Notes under the pieces: generated by a model | Databases searched by the model: none | What the model saw: the letters and a program-made list of their open reading frames with translations, nothing else | What the model was told of the DNA's origin: nothing | Translations under genes and position numbers: made by a program | Part shown: positions 34,318-36,683 of the stretch, piece by piece | Layout: every line of letters begins with the position of its first letter | Position numbering within the stretch: the first letter of the stretch is position 1 | NCBI RefSeq assembly: GCF_937997405.1 | Contig: NZ_CALKTL010000182.1 | Span: 1 to 36,683, forward strand | DNA from: an uncultured Campylobacter sp. | GTDB lineage: Bacteria; Campylobacterota; Campylobacteria; Campylobacterales; Campylobacteraceae | DNA: 36,683 nucleotides | Direction: 5' to 3'

Positions 34318-36432
34318 CTACCACCGAATGCCCGCTTCCAGCCAAAACTGCCTGCCCGCCTCATAGACTAGATCGAGCGAGGTGTCGCTGCTAAGTCTTG
34401 CTTTGTTGCGCTTATTTAGGACGTTGTAAATGTCTAAATTCGTAAAAAATTCCACCTCGCCCGCCATCTTTTTAGCGTATCCGATGCGCGCATCCCAGCT
34501 GTAGCTTTTGCCGAGATTTACCTTTTCGTATTTATCGTATCTAGCAGGATACTTGCCCGCAGGCGTCCTGCCGGTGCGAGCGATCGCTTCTTGCGAGCCT
34601 TTAAATGATAGAAAGTTATTTACGCTGATGCCGTAGCTTGGGATTTTAGTGATGATGTTTAGGCTTGCAGTCCAAGGCCTAGCATAGTCCTGCGCCGGAA
34701 GCTCCGATAGCCTCATCAGCCTGCCGTCGTATTCGACGATCTTTTCATCTTCAAGCGTTTCTCTATCAAGCGATATGTCGTAAAGGGTGTTGTTCGTCTT
34801 CATCTTGATGTGCTCAAAGCCCAGCTCAAAGCCGTTTAGCGTCCCAAACGCCTCATAATCCTCGATCGTCTTAATGCCGAAGGTTAAAATTTTACTCTCG
34901 CTTCTGCCGTCATTAGTAAAGGTTTGATAGTTGCTTTGGTAGTTCGGATTCGGCGCTAGGCCAAGATCCCTTCGCGTGGATTTGATGATCTGATCCCTGC
35001 CCTTGCGGCTTACATATTTGCCGAAAAACTCAAAATTTCCAAGCTTTTGCTTTGCCCCGAATACCAGCTCATCCTCATAAGGCACCTTTAGCTCGTTAAA
35101 TTTCGTTAGAGACGGGTCTTTTGGCAGTTGCGTCCAGTTTTGCGTATAAGCATTGCGCGGGCGCGTGTAGGTAGTGGCGAGACCCTCTCGACCTTCTCTT
35201 AATTTATAGGTAAAGAGATTGCGTCCGTAGTAGCGGTTTGCACCGAAGCTAAGAATCGAATCGCCGTCGCCGAAAATATCGTAGTAGCTGTTAAATCTCG
35301 GCGCCGCAGTCGTTTGCTTCATATAATCGTCCCTATTTAATCTTACGCCCGGTCGCAAGGTAAGATTACCGATTTTTATCTCATCCTCCAAATAAACCGC
35401 CAAGCTTTTCATATCCACCTTGGTATTGCCCTTGTAATAGCTTTTTCGCGTAAAAAACTGACCGCTTCTACCACGCCTCGCAAAAGAATCGTCTATCGAG
35501 CAGAGCTCGTCATTCGGATCGCAAGCATTTACACCCGCAGGTAGCGGTGCTATTCCGCCAGCGGTCATAAACTCCTTTTTTACGTTAAATTTAGCCTCTT
35601 GCTTTTTAAACTCAAAGCCCGTGATAAATCTATGCTTACTGCCGCCGAGATCAAATTCATTAAACTCCAGATCTGCGTTGTACGAAAAGCTCTTTTGAGT
35701 CTGATCGAGATCCCCAAAGCCGCCCTCTATCGCCGAAGCAGATAAAAATTTGCTGCCCCAATTCTTTACGTTTGAGTATTGCCAAGCCCTGTAATATTCA
35801 TTCTCTGCATCGCGAGAACTCTCCAGCTTGCTGTAGGATAAAATTTGATTAAATCTAGCAAAATCGCCATCGTAGTCGGCTTTAAGCGCTAAATTTAAAC
35901 CTCCCGATTTCATATCGGCGTATGAATCCTTGACATGGTCGTTAAACATCTTGTTTCGCTCGGGCGCGTAGGTTACGCTAGGCGTAATAGTTAGGCGGTC
36001 GCTTGCATACCAAAGCGCTTTTAGAAAGTAGTTGTCTATATTTCGCCTCTGAACTCGCTCGGTGATGGTCGTATCTGCGTTGTATCTTCTGTCGTAGGCC
36101 TTGAGCGGAATTTTACTTCTAGTATTTGTGTAGCCAAACATCAAGCCCAGTTCCTCGGTAACGGTGCCCTCTAAATTTAACCTAGTGATCCACTTATCGA
36201 ATCTCGGCTGATTTAGCGGCGTAGCGGAGTTTTCAAAGCTCTGTTCATCGCCGTAGATATGGTATCTAGTCCAACTATCTTCGGTGTGCTGCATCGAAAA
36301 CTTGCCGTGAAAGCCCGAACGAGGATCTCGCGTCTTAGCCTCCACTACGCCGCCGGTAAATCCGCCGTATTTGGCGGAGACGCCGCTATCGTGCACCTCC
36401 ACGCTTCGTAAAAAATCGCTATCGATCGCCAT
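34318..36432 (-). CDS. TonB-dependent outer-membrane receptor, N-terminus missing
   Basis: 704 residues of the C-terminal plug and beta-barrel of a TonB-dependent receptor. Near its start, DFLRSVEVHDSGVSAKYGGF and TGGVVEAKTRDP are the conserved end of the plug. Barrel strands alternate to a final FWLEAGIRW, an aromatic C-terminus typical of outer-membrane proteins. The cysteine pair CDPNDELC is in an outer loop. The signal peptide, TonB box and first half of the plug are absent: immediately upstream the DNA changes to an unrelated gene, so the ATG at 36432 is only the first Met after the junction, without a ribosome binding site. Substrate unknown. Either the gene is truncated by a rearrangement or the contig is misjoined here. 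Confidence 0.85.
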   Translation of the reverse strand: MAIDSDFLRSVEVHDSGVSAKYGGFTGGVVEAKTRDPRSGFHGKFSMQHTEDSWTRYHIYGDEQSFENSATPLNQPRFDKWITRLNLEGTVTEELGLMFGYTNTRSKIPLKAYDRRYNADTTITERVQRRNIDNYFLKALWYASDRLTITPSVTYAPERNKMFNDHVKDSYADMKSGGLNLALKADYDGDFARFNQILSYSKLESSRDAENEYYRAWQYSNVKNWGSKFLSASAIEGGFGDLDQTQKSFSYNADLEFNEFDLGGSKHRFITGFEFKKQEAKFNVKKEFMTAGGIAPLPAGVNACDPNDELCSIDDSFARRGRSGQFFTRKSYYKGNTKVDMKSLAVYLEDEIKIGNLTLRPGVRLNRDDYMKQTTAAPRFNSYYDIFGDGDSILSFGANRYYGRNLFTYKLREGREGLATTYTRPRNAYTQNWTQLPKDPSLTKFNELKVPYEDELVFGAKQKLGNFEFFGKYVSRKGRDQIIKSTRRDLGLAPNPNYQSNYQTFTNDGRSESKILTFGIKTIEDYEAFGTLNGFELGFEHIKMKTNNTLYDISLDRETLEDEKIVEYDGRLMRLSELPAQDYARPWTASLNIITKIPSYGISVNNFLSFKGSQEAIARTGRTPAGKYPARYDKYEKVNLGKSYSWDARIGYAKKMAGEVEFFTNLDIYNVLNKRNKARLSSDTSLDLVYEAGRQFWLEAGIRW

Positions 36433-36683
36433 ACCTTGCGCATGTAGAGCTCCGAGGTGCGCATGAGTAGCTGAAGTAGGCGCACGACCTCCTCACCGCA
36501 TACCGCGCTTACATCGCTCGCCGTGATCAGCCCGCTACAGAAGGGGCGATAGAGGAGGACCGAGAGTATGGAGTGAGCATTGAGGCCCAGCTCTCGGCAG
36601 ATGAGACAAGCCACGTCGAGCTGTACGATGAGGTCAGGTATACTATGTAGACCCTCATCCTCTGGGGAGAAGCTACCAGCACG
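36433..36683 (-). pseudogene. Fragment of a RelA/SpoT-type (p)ppGpp synthetase gene, foreign to the window
   Basis: The minus strand is open from the right edge to the junction: SFSPEDEGLHSIPDLIVQLD, VACLICRELGLNAHSILSVL, LYRPFCSGLITASDVSAVCG, EEVVRLLQLLMRTSELYM. This resembles the degenerate N-terminal HD region of Bacteroidales RelA-type proteins (D-x-A-x-x-x-x-E-x-G-L...S-x-x-x-A-L-L-Y...L-x-x-S-x-L-Y), which lacks the His-Asp pair needed for hydrolysis. After SELYMRK the frame enters the antisense of the receptor gene. The fragment has no AAATTT words and a different codon style. It is either a chimeric contig end or a recent recombination. The family call is from memory. Confidence 0.55.

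Overview
The window looks like chromosomal DNA from a Campylobacter-type member of the Campylobacterota, most like the higher-GC oral species (C. gracilis is one candidate). This is inferred from the CmeABC-type efflux operon with a CmeR-like operator, the extreme abundance of the word AAATTT inside and between genes, TATAAT promoters without a clear -35, and the gene content. The left edge cuts a metallophosphoesterase gene. The last ~250 bases at the right edge do not fit the rest: they read as a piece of a Bacteroidales-type RelA/SpoT gene joined abruptly to a beheaded TonB-receptor gene, so the right end may be a chimeric contig join.

Layout. 0-6 kb: phosphoesterase (partial), class III-like hybrid cluster protein hcp behind a perfect FNR/DNR-type box, pyridoxal kinase, MenA-type prenyltransferase, then 1.2 kb holding a broken DUF2695 gene. 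6-16 kb: a periplasmic sulfotransfer and thiol-oxidation locus: assT, divergent dsbL-dsbI, a sensor kinase/response regulator pair, a second DsbA, an aldo/keto reductase and a second assT split by an 8-bp tandem duplication. 16-21.4 kb: a tautomerase gene followed by a run of minus-strand genes in decay (NAD(P)-binding oxidoreductase, short-chain dehydrogenase, flavin reductase, tannase/feruloyl esterase, yagU remnant) around one intact lipoprotein gene. 21.4-24.2 kb: an MFS transporter and a thiD gene with an internal insertion of about 85 codons. 24.2-30.2 kb: cmeABC with operator and terminator. 30.5-34 kb: tRNA-Ser(GGA), a DyP peroxidase, an unknown protein, two small decayed genes and an unknown membrane protein. 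34.3-36.4 kb: a TonB-dependent receptor lacking its plug start.

How it may work together. AssT moves sulfate between phenolic compounds in the periplasm and, in uropathogenic E. coli, is matured by its own DsbL/DsbI pair. Here that module carries a second AssT, a second DsbA and a two-component system whose kinase has a periplasmic Cache-like sensor but Asn where the phospho-accepting His should be. The neighbouring broken tannase (CS-D-HC esterase, also Dsb-dependent by family) and oxidoreductases suggest a region once devoted to phenolic or aryl compounds and now partly lost; this link is inference.

No CRISPR array, transposase, integrase or rRNA gene was seen.
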